Shown here: positions 34,959-44,671 of the stretch, piece after piece
How positions within the stretch are numbered: the stretch's first letter is position 1
Layout of the letters: every line of letters starts with the position of its first letter
Source: a bacterium UBP4_UBA6127
Lineage (GTDB): Bacteria; UBP4; UBA4092
Length of the DNA: 64,000 nucleotides
Direction: 5' to 3'
NCBI GenBank assembly: GCA_002428325.1
Contig: DIVR01000045.1
Location: 101,877 to 165,876 of the forward strand
Program-made: the position numbers and the translations under genes
The notes under the pieces: generated by a model
The model's input: only the letters and a program-made list of their open reading frames with translations
Told to the model about the DNA's origin: nothing
The model's database searches: none

Positions 34959-37808
34959 TTAAGCTTTCAACATTGTCCGAAGATATTTGCCGGTATAAGA
35001 TTTCTTGATTTTTGCGACTTCTTCCGGGGAACCCTGGGCAATGACAAAGCCCCCTTCATCTCCACCTTCAGGACCCAGGTCGATTACATAATCCGCCGTT
35101 TTAATGACATCCAGATTATGTTCAATGACCAAGACGGTATTACCAGCTTCCACCAGCCTGTCTAATACAGTCAGAAGCCGTTTTACATCATCAAAATGGA
35201 GTCCGGTGGTCGGTTCATCCAATAGGTAGAGGGTTCTGCCGGTAGAACGACGGGATAACTCCGTTGCCAGTTTGACCCGCTGGGCTTCCCCCCCGGAGAG
35301 GGTGGTAGCGCTTTGTCCCAGTTCAATATAACCGAGTCCCACATCCACTAAAGTATCCATATAACGGGCGATACCGGGAATATTCTTAAAAAATTCCTGG
35401 GCTTCCTCGGCTGTCATCCGCAGTACATCATAAATGGTTTTACCCTTATATTGGATATCCAGGGTTTCTTTATTGAATCGCATCCCCCGGCAGACTTCAC
35501 AGGTAACATAGACATCGGGAAGAAAATGCATCTCAATTTTAATAGTTCCATCTCCCTGGCAGCTTTCGCATCGTCCGCCTTTGACATTAAAACTGAACCG
35601 GCCGGGCTTATATCCTCGAGCTCTGGCTTCCGGCACCGAGGAAAAGAGTTCACGGATGTCAGTAAACACTCCGGTATATGTTGCCGGATTGGATCGAGGG
35701 GTTCTTCCGATAGGTTCCTGGCTGATGTCGATGACCTTATCAATATGGCTCAACCCTTTGATTTCATCATGCCGCCCAGCATTGGCCCGTGACCCATAGA
35801 AATATTTGGATAACTGCTGATATAAAATATCATTGATCAGGGTGGACTTCCCGGAACCCGAAACCCCAGTGATTGCTACAAACTGGCCTAAGGGAATCTT
35901 TACATCTATATTTTTTAAATTATTTTCCCTGGCGCCTATTATTTCCAGAAACTTCTTGTTACCCGGCCTTCGTTTGGCAGGCATCTCAATCTTCGAGATA
36001 TGGGAAAGGTATTTCCCGGTAATAGAATTGGGGTCGGCCATGATTTGCTCAGGAGTTCCCTGAGAGACCAGGTATCCCCCATGCTTGCCGGCTCCCGGCC
36101 CCATATCAATAATCCAATCGGCCATCCGCATAGTTTCTTCATCATGTTCCACCACCAGGACCGTATTGCCAATATCTCTTAATTCCAACAGAGTTTCCAG
36201 AAGCTTTCGATTATCCCTCTGATGCAGCCCGATACTGGGTTCATCAAGAATATAGAGGACTCCCACCAGTTGGGACCCTATCTGGGTGGCCAGCCGGATA
36301 CGCTGGCTTTCACCACCGGAGAGGGTTGCCGCTGACCGGTCCAGGGTCAGGTAATCTAGTCCTACATTCACCAGGAATCCCAACCGGTTTCTGATCTCTT
36401 TTAAAATCCTTTCAGAAATGGTTACTTCTCTGGGAGATAATGAAATTTCATGGAAATGTTTTAATGCCTTTTTAACTGACAGCTGGGTAATATCATGGAC
36501 ATTCAGCCCCCCTATTTTGACTGCCAGGGATTCGGGTTTCAATCGGCCGCCTTTACAATCTGGGCAGGGTTTTTCCCGCATGAAAGAATAAATCTCATTA
36601 CGCACATATTCAGCATTGGTCTCAGCAAACCGCCGTTTCAGATGGGGAATGACCCCTTCAAAATCATTATTCCAATATTGTTTCCCCCGGGTAGCGACAT
36701 CCTCATTACCGTCCTTGCCAAAAAGGACAATATTCTTCTGTCGGCTGGTCAGCAGCCGCCAGGGGGAGTCCAAGCTGATATCATTCTGCTGGCATATCTG
36801 TTCCAATATCCGATAATAATATCCCCCCAGCCCGCTTTTACCGGAAGAATAATATCCGGCAATCCGGAACCAGGGAACAATAGCCCCGTCATTGATGGAT
36901 TTGCTTTCATCAGGAATAATCAGTTCAGGGTCCAACTCAGTGCTGGTACCTAACCCATGGCAACTGGGGCAAGCCCCATGGGGGCTATTGAAAGAAAAAT
37001 TCCGGGGAGCCATCTCTTCAAAGGAAATTCCACAGTCCGGACAGGAAAAATGCTCAGAAAATATTAATTCATTATCTTCATCCGGGAGATTGATATAAAT
37101 AATTCCCATTCCCAGTTTCAGGGCTGTTTCGACGGAATCCGCCAACCGTTGCCGTATTTCAGGTTTAGCGACTAAGCGGTCCACCACCACATCTATATTA
37201 TGTTTTTTATATTTCTCCAGCTTAATATCTGAAAGGGATTCATTCAGGTCCATGAGTTCCCCATTGATTCTGACTCTGACAAAACCTTGCCGCTGGATAT
37301 CTTCCAGCAGTTTTCGGTATTCCCCTTTACGCCCCCTGACCACCGGGGCAATCACCATATATTTGCTGCCTGTTTTTAGTTCCATTAACTGGTCAATAAT
37401 CTGGGAAGCCGATTGATGTTGGATTTCCCGGCCGCATTGATAACAGTGAGGATGTCCGATTCGGGCAAATAACAACCGCAGGTAGTCATAAATCTCAGTA
37501 ACAGTTCCTACTGTGGATCGGGGATTTTTACTGACAGATTTCTGTTCGATGCTGATGGCGGGAGAGAGTCCTTCAATGAAATCAATATCAGGTTTCCCCA
37601 TCTGTTCCAAGAATTGCCGGGCATAGGCTGATAAAGATTCCACATAACGGCGCTGCCCTTCGGCATAGATGGTATCAAAAGCAAGAGAGGATTTCCCGGA
37701 ACCTGAAAGACCGGTAATAACCACCATTTTATCCCTGGGGATGGTTATATCGATATTCTTCAGGTTATGTTCACGAGCCCCTTTAATGATGATTTCATTT
37801 TTTCCCAT
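34959..37808 (-). CDS. uvrA: UvrA, excinuclease ABC subunit A
   Basis: 949 residues, standard length. Two ABC ATPase modules: Walker A GLSGSGKSSLAFD near 32 and GVSGSGKSTLIND near 650, with signatures LSGGESQRIRLA near 497 and LSGGEAQRVKLA near 839. The CxxC zinc modules are CPDCG/CPSCHG near 260-285 and CESCQG/CEVCRG near 750-775. UvrA scans DNA for bulky lesions with UvrB in nucleotide excision repair. It is convergent with the antiporter gene (17-base gap). No uvrB or uvrC nearby. Confidence 0.98.
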   Translation of the reverse strand: MGKNEIIIKGAREHNLKNIDITIPRDKMVVITGLSGSGKSSLAFDTIYAEGQRRYVESLSAYARQFLEQMGKPDIDFIEGLSPAISIEQKSVSKNPRSTVGTVTEIYDYLRLLFARIGHPHCYQCGREIQHQSASQIIDQLMELKTGSKYMVIAPVVRGRKGEYRKLLEDIQRQGFVRVRINGELMDLNESLSDIKLEKYKKHNIDVVVDRLVAKPEIRQRLADSVETALKLGMGIIYINLPDEDNELIFSEHFSCPDCGISFEEMAPRNFSFNSPHGACPSCHGLGTSTELDPELIIPDESKSINDGAIVPWFRIAGYYSSGKSGLGGYYYRILEQICQQNDISLDSPWRLLTSRQKNIVLFGKDGNEDVATRGKQYWNNDFEGVIPHLKRRFAETNAEYVRNEIYSFMREKPCPDCKGGRLKPESLAVKIGGLNVHDITQLSVKKALKHFHEISLSPREVTISERILKEIRNRLGFLVNVGLDYLTLDRSAATLSGGESQRIRLATQIGSQLVGVLYILDEPSIGLHQRDNRKLLETLLELRDIGNTVLVVEHDEETMRMADWIIDMGPGAGKHGGYLVSQGTPEQIMADPNSITGKYLSHISKIEMPAKRRPGNKKFLEIIGARENNLKNIDVKIPLGQFVAITGVSGSGKSTLINDILYQQLSKYFYGSRANAGRHDEIKGLSHIDKVIDISQEPIGRTPRSNPATYTGVFTDIRELFSSVPEARARGYKPGRFSFNVKGGRCESCQGDGTIKIEMHFLPDVYVTCEVCRGMRFNKETLDIQYKGKTIYDVLRMTAEEAQEFFKNIPGIARYMDTLVDVGLGYIELGQSATTLSGGEAQRVKLATELSRRSTGRTLYLLDEPTTGLHFDDVKRLLTVLDRLVEAGNTVLVIEHNLDVIKTADYVIDLGPEGGDEGGFVIAQGSPEEVAKIKKSYTGKYLRTMLKA

Positions 37809-37963
37809 ATAGTCCTATAATCCCTTGAATCTACCGGCAAGGGTCTCCTCATTACTGATTTTTAGAGTAATCTATTATTATACCCCAAATGGGGGTAACA
37901 AGTGTGAGCCTATTAAAGAGGAAGGGTCCCCATCAGAAAGATTTGGGATTGGAGATAAAGGGG

Positions 37964-38389
37964 TTAGTTATTTTGTCCGTATTTTTCTTTCCTATATTTT
38001 TCCATCAAGATACCGGTTCGTTTTCGTTCAAAATCTTCAATTTCCATCCGGATAGAAAAATTATACCGTTCAACAGTATGACCGGCATGCCATAAGTTAA
38101 AGAAATAAAAACCAATCACTGTAGTAAATGCATAATTATCATTTCCCACTAAATAATAGCTTAATCCCCAAAAAATAGTTCTCCAAAACCCTATCCTCAA
38201 GAAAAGAAAAATAATAAAGGCATTTATCAGAAACATAATAATAAAGACCACCCAATCCCCACCATACAGGGTTCCGGCTCCCGGAAAAAAGAGGCTCAGT
38301 AAAAAAGCCTTTCCTTCAGATTTCTTCTTTATCTCTAATGCCTCGATTTTCTTATCAATTTCCAGGGTTTCAGGAAAACTCTTAAGCAT
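37964..38389 (-). CDS. small membrane protein of the tandem PGxG family (paralogue 1)
   Basis: 141 residues from the ATG preceded by GAGGCCGG. A coiled N-terminus (about 1-25) leads to a hydrophobic block with SLFFPGAGTLYGGDWV, a second pair of helices and a highly charged C-terminal tail. The PGxGxxY motif within the first helix is shared by the next three genes upstream and recalls TM2-domain proteins. Function unknown. Confidence 0.7.
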   Translation of the reverse strand: MLKSFPETLEIDKKIEALEIKKKSEGKAFLLSLFFPGAGTLYGGDWVVFIIMFLINAFIIFLFLRIGFWRTIFWGLSYYLVGNDNYAFTTVIGFYFFNLWHAGHTVERYNFSIRMEIEDFERKRTGILMEKYRKEKYGQNN

Positions 38390-38448
38390 AATCCGGCCTC
38401 TTTTCAATCATTTTGGAAAAGTTCAGCCTAAACAGCATATATATCGAT

Positions 38449-38799
38449 TTACCCTCTAAAGCCTTTATCTTTTAAATATTTTTTATAATCAATTTCTTCC
38501 TGGAGAGAGAGCCGGGTATTATAATCCAGGCAATCCCGGGCAGCCATCTCCGCTGAATAAGCCAAATAAAAGAGATAAATGGCAATTCTGAAATATTGGA
38601 TTCTGAAGGCAAAGACTCCCCCATTGACTCGGCCCAGAGTATTCGATAACGCAAACACTATTATCAGGAATCCCAATATCATCCAGACAAAACCCTTGAT
38701 TTTATCTCCCGTATAAAAAAAACCCAGTCCGGGAATAACATACGACAAGATTCTTGCCACCATCGGTGATTTTCGAGGATGAGTTTTAGGGATTGCCAT
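38449..38799 (-). CDS. small membrane protein of the tandem PGxG family (paralogue 2)
   Basis: 116 residues. VIPGLGFFYTGDKIKGFVWM (about 20-39) gives the family motif, followed by two more hydrophobic segments and a charged tail (YKKYLKDKG). It ends 60 bases before paralogue 1 on the same strand; the four genes read as one transcript. Confidence 0.7.
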   Translation of the reverse strand: MAIPKTHPRKSPMVARILSYVIPGLGFFYTGDKIKGFVWMILGFLIIVFALSNTLGRVNGGVFAFRIQYFRIAIYLFYLAYSAEMAARDCLDYNTRLSLQEEIDYKKYLKDKGFRG

Positions 38800-38835
38800 G
38801 CCATAAACTCCTTTTCGGATCTATCGCATTAATCG

Positions 38836-39258
38836 CTAATCAATTTTCCTATTTTTAATTTCATTGATTTTACGTTTAATTTCTTTATTCTTTTCAATAT
38901 AATCCTCATAGAGGATTATATTGTTTTTCTCCTCCGCTTGTTGGGAAGCACTGTAGGCTGAATAAAGAAGAAGAAGGATATAAAAAAAGGCCACCATCCA
39001 GAGGGTCAGCGACCTCATGCCAAAATGCAATAACGGAGGATGCATGGTTCTTCCATTAATGATTATGAGTGTATTGGAAATAATATAAATCTGGGTTATT
39101 AAATAATATTCAATAATCAACCCGGGAACCAGGCAAAAAATCCCTTTAGCAGGTTCTTGGATATAGAAAAATCCCCCCCCGGGAATCAGCAGGTTTAGTA
39201 GAAAGGCCCTGAGGGGGGAATAGAGTTCTTTTCCTTTTTGAGATTTTAATACAGCCAT
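38836..39258 (-). CDS. small membrane protein of the tandem PGxG family (paralogue 3)
   Basis: 140 residues. LLIPGGGFFYIQEPAKGIF (about 24-42) is the family motif; three hydrophobic segments and a strongly charged C-terminal helix rich in Lys/Glu/Ile follow. It lies 7 bases after paralogue 4 in the same orientation. Confidence 0.7.
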   Translation of the reverse strand: MAVLKSQKGKELYSPLRAFLLNLLIPGGGFFYIQEPAKGIFCLVPGLIIEYYLITQIYIISNTLIIINGRTMHPPLLHFGMRSLTLWMVAFFYILLLLYSAYSASQQAEEKNNIILYEDYIEKNKEIKRKINEIKNRKID

Positions 39259-39265
39259 ATTTTAG

Positions 39266-39634
39266 TTATCCCCTATAAGCCTCAAAATCCTTATCAGGGT
39301 TATCAGGAGAAAAGGATTCGGCCTCCCGTTTGAGTTCCTCGACATACTTCCAGGTTTGGTCAGCCTGCCTGACTCTCAGGTTAGTTAAATTATAATCTGG
39401 AATCATGTATTCAAATCCTGTTAGGAACAGGATCAAGTCATTACCCAAGAATCTGGTTCCCAACATAAAGAGAGCTACCATCATCCATATCAGCCCTCCC
39501 AGGTAATTTCGGGCATAAAAAATCCCTAAGCCGGGTATAAACAGGTTTAATACCACCCCATTAAAAGGGGCCACCTTTGTATGGATGGCGGTCATTTTCT
39601 CAAAATATACTTGGATTCTTTTAGGGCTTTTCAT
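39266..39634 (-). CDS. small membrane protein of the tandem PGxG family (paralogue 4)
   Basis: 122 residues from the first ATG (a TTG 15 codons upstream is possible but has no ribosome binding site). The motif is FIPGLGIFYARNYLGGLIWM near 32-51; a charged tail (EELKREAES) ends it. As the first gene of the four-gene run it presumably follows the operon promoter in 39635-39785, where I see no clear hexamers. Confidence 0.65.
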   Translation of the reverse strand: MKSPKRIQVYFEKMTAIHTKVAPFNGVVLNLFIPGLGIFYARNYLGGLIWMMVALFMLGTRFLGNDLILFLTGFEYMIPDYNLTNLRVRQADQTWKYVEELKREAESFSPDNPDKDFEAYRG

Positions 39635-39785
39635 ATCATCCGCCAAGCCATTATACCCCTGTAGATAATAGAATGACAAACATCATGACAGCATGGGAAG
39701 AAAGGATATTCAAGATAGGGAAATATTTTAGATATCTCCAGTAATAGGAAATACTCACACGATGTCCCGGTCCTCTGAGAAATTC

Positions 39786-40319
39786 TCAGGGTTTGCTGAT
39801 TTCCCTTAAAGCAAGGGTTACAGCAGCTTCAGGAGTTTCTGCCGGTATCATCCGGGATTCCCGGGGCAATTCCCAAGTCTTCAGCCCCACGGTAGGACGG
39901 CCCAGTTTCAAGGCGATAGCCAACTCGGAAAGGGTTCCATATTCCCCGCCTACCGAGATGACCGCATCGGCAGAACTCACCACCATGATATTCCTGGCAT
40001 GGCCTAATCCGGTCAAAATGGGAATATCAATGTAGGGATTGGCAGTGGCTGGGTCATAAGTAGGAATAATTCCAAGGGTCATACCCCCAGCTGATTTAGC
40101 TCCCCGGGCGGCATGTTCCATCACCCCGCCTAATCCCCCGCAAAGGAGGATAGCACCGGCCTCAGCAATCCGGCGGCCCACTTCCTCTGCCAAGATGCCG
40201 ATATCATCGTTACAGACCCCGGCCCCGATGACAGCAATGATTTTTTTTCGATTGGCTGTACTCATAACTTCATAATATATCCTCTCCCCCTGATTGTAAA
40301 CAAAATCTGACCCATTCAC
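39786..40319 (-). CDS. SLOG-fold protein of the TIGR00725 type
   Basis: 177 residues (159 if the Met at 40265 is the start). A Rossmann-like SLOG fold: IAVIGAGV near 30, GGLGGVMEHAARGAK near 63 and the family signature SVGGEYGTLSE near 124, the counterpart of the PGGxGT motif of LOG proteins. The family binds nucleotides and some members are phosphoribohydrolases, but no specific activity is known for this branch. Start uncertain: the region between the two Met residues contains GGGGGAGAGG. Confidence 0.75.
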   Translation of the reverse strand: MNGSDFVYNQGERIYYEVMSTANRKKIIAVIGAGVCNDDIGILAEEVGRRIAEAGAILLCGGLGGVMEHAARGAKSAGGMTLGIIPTYDPATANPYIDIPILTGLGHARNIMVVSSADAVISVGGEYGTLSELAIALKLGRPTVGLKTWELPRESRMIPAETPEAAVTLALREISKP

Positions 40320-40342
40320 TCTTTAATTTGAATCGGAGAAGT

Positions 40343-40369
40343 AACGGAGAGGGTCTGACCCTCTCCGTT
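40343..40369. repeat. intergenic hairpin
   Basis: AACGGAGAGGGT and its complement flank a 3-base loop, a 12-bp perfect stem between divergent genes, with no T-run. Confidence 0.5.
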
Positions 40370-40575
40370 ATAACTCCGTCTCATGAGGGTCAGCCAACCC
40401 CCGTAATGCCATTCCTGGACCCAAGCAAGAATCATGCCGAATCGGCATAAATAAACCCTGTTTTTCAGCTGATAATTCAACTGAAATCCATTTTCCGATA
40501 TGCTAAGATGGAACAGTTTTATCAATTCAAAATAATTATCCTAATGGTTTCAAGTGAAGGAAGGATTTAACTCAA

Positions 40576-41616
40576 ATGAGCAGTAAGAAAAGAATAGTCA
40601 AGGTTGGGATCATCGGAGCCGGAGGCATTGCTAAACAGCATGCCTGGGGTTACCAAAAATGTCCCGATGCAGAAATGGTGGCCGTCTGTGATACAGACAA
40701 ATCCAGAGCAGAGGCTTTTGCCAAGGAACTGAATATCCCTGAAGTTTTTACCGATTATAAGGAAATGCTGAAAAAAGCGGATATTGAAGCCACCAGCGTT
40801 TGCCTGCCGAATTTCCTCCATGGCCCGGTTACAGTGGATGCTTTGAATGCCGGCAAACATGTTATATGTGAAAAACCCCTGGCCCATTCAGTTAAAGATG
40901 GGGTAAAGATGGTGGAGACTGCCAAAAAGATGAAAAAAACCTTGATGGTAGGTTTTCATCAAAGATTCAGAGGGGAGACCCAGGTTCTTAAACAGTTCAT
41001 TGATGAAGGAGCCTTGGGTAAGGTTTATTATGCCAAAGCTGCCTATCTACGCAGAGTCGGCATCCCTGCCTGGGGCCAGTGGTTCTGCCTGAAAGAAAAA
41101 TCCGGCGGCGGTCCCCTTATCGATATTGGGGTCCATGCCCTTGATTTGACCCTCTACCTGATGGGATTCCCGGAACCCCTTTCGGTCAGCGCTTCTACTT
41201 ATGCTGAAATCGGTCCCCAGGGATTAGGATTCTGGGGGACTCCCTGTAAATTTGATGTGGAAGATTTAGGAGTAGGCCTGGTTAAGTTCAAAAATGGGGC
41301 CACCTTGCTTCTGGAAACCAGTTGGGCCCTCAATATGCAGGGTGATTCTGAAAGCTATATCAAACTCTATGGCACCGATGGAGGGGCTATCCTCGATCCA
41401 CCGACCATTTTCAAAAATCAGAAAAATATCCTGACGGATACCAAAATGTCCTTCCCTAAGGTTGAACCTTATAACCTGGAAATTGCTAATTTTATCGAAT
41501 CTATCCAGGAAAATAAAGCCCCGATGGCAACCGGTGAACAGGGTTTGGTCTCCCTTAAAATCCTGGAAGCCATGTATAAATCCTCAACCTCTAAAAAAGA
41601 GGTCTTTATTAAGTAA
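40576..41616 (+). CDS. Gfo/Idh/MocA-family oxidoreductase
   Basis: 346 residues. The N-terminal NAD(P)-binding fold begins VGIIGAGGIAKQHAWGY; the dinucleotide-domain motif CEKPLAHS near 99 supplies the catalytic lysine, and GGPLIDIGVHALDL near 176 carries the conserved Asp and His. The C-terminal domain is the usual alpha/beta substrate domain. These enzymes oxidise or epimerise sugars and cyclitols; the substrate is not evident. It stands alone, with GGAAGGA upstream and a strong terminator downstream. Confidence 0.92.
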   Translation: MSSKKRIVKVGIIGAGGIAKQHAWGYQKCPDAEMVAVCDTDKSRAEAFAKELNIPEVFTDYKEMLKKADIEATSVCLPNFLHGPVTVDALNAGKHVICEKPLAHSVKDGVKMVETAKKMKKTLMVGFHQRFRGETQVLKQFIDEGALGKVYYAKAAYLRRVGIPAWGQWFCLKEKSGGGPLIDIGVHALDLTLYLMGFPEPLSVSASTYAEIGPQGLGFWGTPCKFDVEDLGVGLVKFKNGATLLLETSWALNMQGDSESYIKLYGTDGGAILDPPTIFKNQKNILTDTKMSFPKVEPYNLEIANFIESIQENKAPMATGEQGLVSLKILEAMYKSSTSKKEVFIK

Positions 41617-41644
41617 GTTTCTTTCCCTTAGCTATATAAGGTAA

Positions 41645-41686
41645 AAAGCCCGTTTCCCCGGGAGGGGAAACGGGCTTTAAATTTTT
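41645..41686 (+). terminator. intrinsic terminator after the Gfo/Idh gene
   Basis: A 15-bp stem (AAAGCCCGTTTCCCC and its complement) with a small loop is followed by AAATTTTT; the strongest terminator in the window. Confidence 0.92.
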
Positions 41687-42094
41687 GCTGGAAATAAAGA
41701 CACAAGTTCTCCCCAGGATTCAGAGGATTCTCCTTCCAGACAGACCCTTCTTTTAGCATAAGGTTGGAGAACCTGAAACCATGAGACCCTTGATAATAAT
41801 ATAGTTATATTTTTGACAGCTGTCAAAACAGCCTCAATTGTATCAAGAGAGGTACTTTCCTGGAGGCCTAGATAACCCTAAAATAATCTCAAATCGGGTT
41901 TATGTGTTAATAATCTAAGATTAATTGAACAACAAAATTGAATATTAGGTACAGAATCCCAGGGGAGGACTCTTGAAGTAACAAAACTCTAATAGAAGGC
42001 CCCTGACCTCAATTTTTTATCTCAGTTCAGGTTTGATATCCCCCCGGGGATCCTTTCCCGGGATAGGATTTGAACTTATAGCTGAGGGATAATT
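41687..42094. other. intergenic region upstream of the GT-C gene
   Basis: About 400 bases without a credible frame. It holds the third 18-bp palindrome at 41811-41828, and the ribosome binding site GAGGGA of the next gene. Confidence 0.6.
41811..41828. promoter_or_regulatory. 18-bp palindrome TTTTGACAGCTGTCAAAA (copy 3)
   Basis: Identical over all 18 bases to the copy at 15501-15518, and intergenic like the other two. Confidence 0.65.
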
Positions 42095-43648
42095 ATGCTA
42101 AGATGGCAAACCATGAAGAAATTCCCGGAACCGAAATCAAGAGACCTTCCCCTGCTAGTATTTATCGGGGTTTGCCTGAGTTACCTGGCCCTGATGATAA
42201 GCCATATTTCCCTGGCATATCTAGATTTTGGGGATGGGAATTACCTCTATATAGCCAGAAGGATGCTTCAAGGGGTAGTGATTTACCGGGATATCCTATC
42301 CCCCCAGCCGCCCCTGCACTTATATACAGGAACCCTGCTGTTAAAAATTGGAGATTGGCTGGGAAACCCTTTATTTACAGTCAGAGTTTTCACCCTGTTG
42401 CTTCGAGCCATTCATGCCGGATTGATCTATTACCTGGCCTCTCGGATATTCCTTGATGTGAACAAAAAATGGCTCCCTTTTTTAGCCGGAACGGTTTATT
42501 TATTCCTACCCATCGGGTTCTGGTGGTCCCGAGGTTATCAAAGTGAACCTTTGGAAATCCTCTGGCTGTTGATTTCAATAGGATTCATGATTCGATGGAC
42601 CCCTAAATCCATGGCAGGAGCCGGTCTTTTTGCCGGACTAGGGGTTTTGACTAACATGACAGCGGCCCCCTACCTGCTCCTGACAATAGGAATCCTGGCT
42701 CTCTATGACCGAAAAAAACTCTTTTGGTATGCCATTCCCGCTTTATCATTGCTGGCCCTGGCAACCCTCTTCTTTCAAATCTATACCCAGGGAATGTTTC
42801 TGCAAAATGCCATCCTGGACCAGGTAGGCACCTACCCCAAAGAAAACACTCTGGGATATATGCTGGGAAAAATAAAATGGATTGGAGGTATCATCCTCCA
42901 CCTGGAAGGCCCCCTGATAGTAGCCTCTCTCCTGGGCTTGATTCTTTATTATAAAACCCAGATCCATGGAAAAATAAAAACATCCCCCCTGCCGGTATTC
43001 TTGTTTTTATATTCCCTGGCAACCCTGGGCTCCTTTGTCTATGCCACCAAAGGGGGAACTGTTGATTATATTTTCACCCTTGGAGAACCCGCCGTTGCCC
43101 TCTTTTCCGTTTATGGGATTTATAGGTCAACCCAGTCTCTTGTAAAAGCCAAACCATTTTGGCTGGAAGCAGTTGCCATTGGGGTTGTCCTGATACTGGG
43201 CCTGCCTGGGTATAAACAGAACATTAACACTCTCAAGGGAATCAATTATGAGTTGCCTTCTGAGTCGGTAAAAGGAATTATTTCTCTGATTCAGGACCAT
43301 TCCAAACCTGGGGAGGCCATATTTTCTCCCCCTTATTTTGCTTTTCTGGCAGAAAGACCACTAGCAGGTGAATTTTCTGAGCAATATGTCTGGTTTATGA
43401 AATATTTTAACTGGATGGCTTATCGGGAAGGGAACCCTGCCAATATGGAACATCTGGAAACCATTGGGGAGATGTTCAGCCGTCGGGAAATCAAGATTGT
43501 TTTATTGAATATCGACCCCCGTCGAGGACAACAGACCGGAAAAATCATGCCCTTCCGGATGCCAGTGGATGCTTTTTACCATCCGGTCGGGAAAGTGGAT
43601 ATGAGAAATGAGACCTTGACAGTCTTTTTTCCAAATCAGGATGAATAG
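42095..43648 (+). CDS. GT-C fold integral membrane glycosyltransferase-like protein
   Basis: 517 residues with about ten to twelve hydrophobic helices and a soluble C-terminal part (about 390-517). The first loop has DFGDGNYLYIARRMLQG and DILSPQPPLH, matching the acidic-loop pattern of GT39/PMT-like enzymes that use lipid-linked sugars. The protein probably transfers a sugar from a polyprenyl-phosphate donor on the periplasmic side; acceptor unknown. GAGGGA precedes Met1; Met7 is a possible alternative start. Confidence 0.75.
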   Translation: MLRWQTMKKFPEPKSRDLPLLVFIGVCLSYLALMISHISLAYLDFGDGNYLYIARRMLQGVVIYRDILSPQPPLHLYTGTLLLKIGDWLGNPLFTVRVFTLLLRAIHAGLIYYLASRIFLDVNKKWLPFLAGTVYLFLPIGFWWSRGYQSEPLEILWLLISIGFMIRWTPKSMAGAGLFAGLGVLTNMTAAPYLLLTIGILALYDRKKLFWYAIPALSLLALATLFFQIYTQGMFLQNAILDQVGTYPKENTLGYMLGKIKWIGGIILHLEGPLIVASLLGLILYYKTQIHGKIKTSPLPVFLFLYSLATLGSFVYATKGGTVDYIFTLGEPAVALFSVYGIYRSTQSLVKAKPFWLEAVAIGVVLILGLPGYKQNINTLKGINYELPSESVKGIISLIQDHSKPGEAIFSPPYFAFLAERPLAGEFSEQYVWFMKYFNWMAYREGNPANMEHLETIGEMFSRREIKIVLLNIDPRRGQQTGKIMPFRMPVDAFYHPVGKVDMRNETLTVFFPNQDE

Positions 43649-43716
43649 TCTCTATAATAGAAAAAGAAGCACTGTCTGGTCTCAACCAGTATTGAGAGTA
43701 AAGGTAGCCTATTCAA

Positions 43717-44670
43717 ATGGATAATATTGTAGTTTTAGGAGGAGGCACTGGCCTCTTTACCATACTTAAAGGCTTAAAAAATCATCGGGTGGAATTATCC
43801 GCCATTGTTACCATGATGGATGACGGGGGCAGCTCCGGAGTCCTCCGGGATGAATTTGGCACCCTCCCCCCGGGGGATATTCGCCGATGCCTGATTGCCT
43901 TATCAGATTCCACAGAGATGATGAAAGACCTGCTTCAATACCGATTTGACCGGGGAAGAGGCCTGAAAGGCCATACCTTTGGCAATCTACTGCTAACCGC
44001 CCTGAAAGATATTACCGGTTCCGATGAGAATGCTATTAAAGAAGCGGCCCGGATTCTTAATATCCGGGGAGAAGTCATACCCGTAACCCATGATAACGTC
44101 CAGCTTTGCGCCCGATTGGATAATGGGAAACAGGTTAAAGGAGAAAGCGCTATTCCCAATAAAGTCCAGAGGTCTTCCACCCGGATTAAAAAAGTCTATC
44201 TGAAACCTAAAGCTAAAATAACCCGGGATGCCAGGAAAGCCCTGATGTTTGCTGATTTGATCGTCCTGGGTCCAGGTGATCTCTATACCAGCATTGTTCC
44301 CAATCTCTTGGTGGAAGGTGTAGCAGAAACTATCCGCAGTTCCGATGCCCGAAAAGTTTATGTCTGTAACCTCGCCACGAAACATGGAGAAACCGACGGT
44401 TATAAATTATCTGATTTTACTCAGACGATTGTCCAATACCTGGGAAGTGATGCGTTGGATTTTATTATCTATAATAATGGCCGGCCCACCCGGGAAATTA
44501 TCCGAAGATATGCCAAAGAAAAGTCCTACTTCATCCGGGCAGATGTAAAAAAAACCAGGGAAATTACCAAAGCTGAATTAATTGGGGATAATTTGGTCAG
44601 TCAGACCGATATCGCCCGGCATAATCCCGACAGCCTGGCCGACCTGGTTATTAGCCTGATGGGACGATAA
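43717..44670 (+). CDS. yvcK: YvcK/CofD-like protein, UDP-GlcNAc-binding gluconeogenesis factor
   Basis: 317 residues. VVLGGGTGLFTILKGLK opens the protein; TMMDDGGSSGVLRDEFG near 31, PPGDIRRCL near 50 and GPGDLYTSI near 188 are the family blocks. YvcK binds UDP-GlcNAc and in Firmicutes and Mycobacteria coordinates central carbon flow with cell-wall synthesis. No whiA or rapZ gene is adjacent, unlike in Firmicutes. It ends one base before the convergent desulfurase-like gene. Confidence 0.93.
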   Translation: MDNIVVLGGGTGLFTILKGLKNHRVELSAIVTMMDDGGSSGVLRDEFGTLPPGDIRRCLIALSDSTEMMKDLLQYRFDRGRGLKGHTFGNLLLTALKDITGSDENAIKEAARILNIRGEVIPVTHDNVQLCARLDNGKQVKGESAIPNKVQRSSTRIKKVYLKPKAKITRDARKALMFADLIVLGPGDLYTSIVPNLLVEGVAETIRSSDARKVYVCNLATKHGETDGYKLSDFTQTIVQYLGSDALDFIIYNNGRPTREIIRRYAKEKSYFIRADVKKTREITKAELIGDNLVSQTDIARHNPDSLADLVISLMGR

Positions 44671-44671
44671 G

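Noticed and set aside
40250..40275. A three-codon open frame (ATG AAG TTA TGA) overlapping the internal Met of the SLOG gene
   Set aside because: Could suggest translational coupling, but a chance overlap is as likely and the true start of the gene is uncertain.
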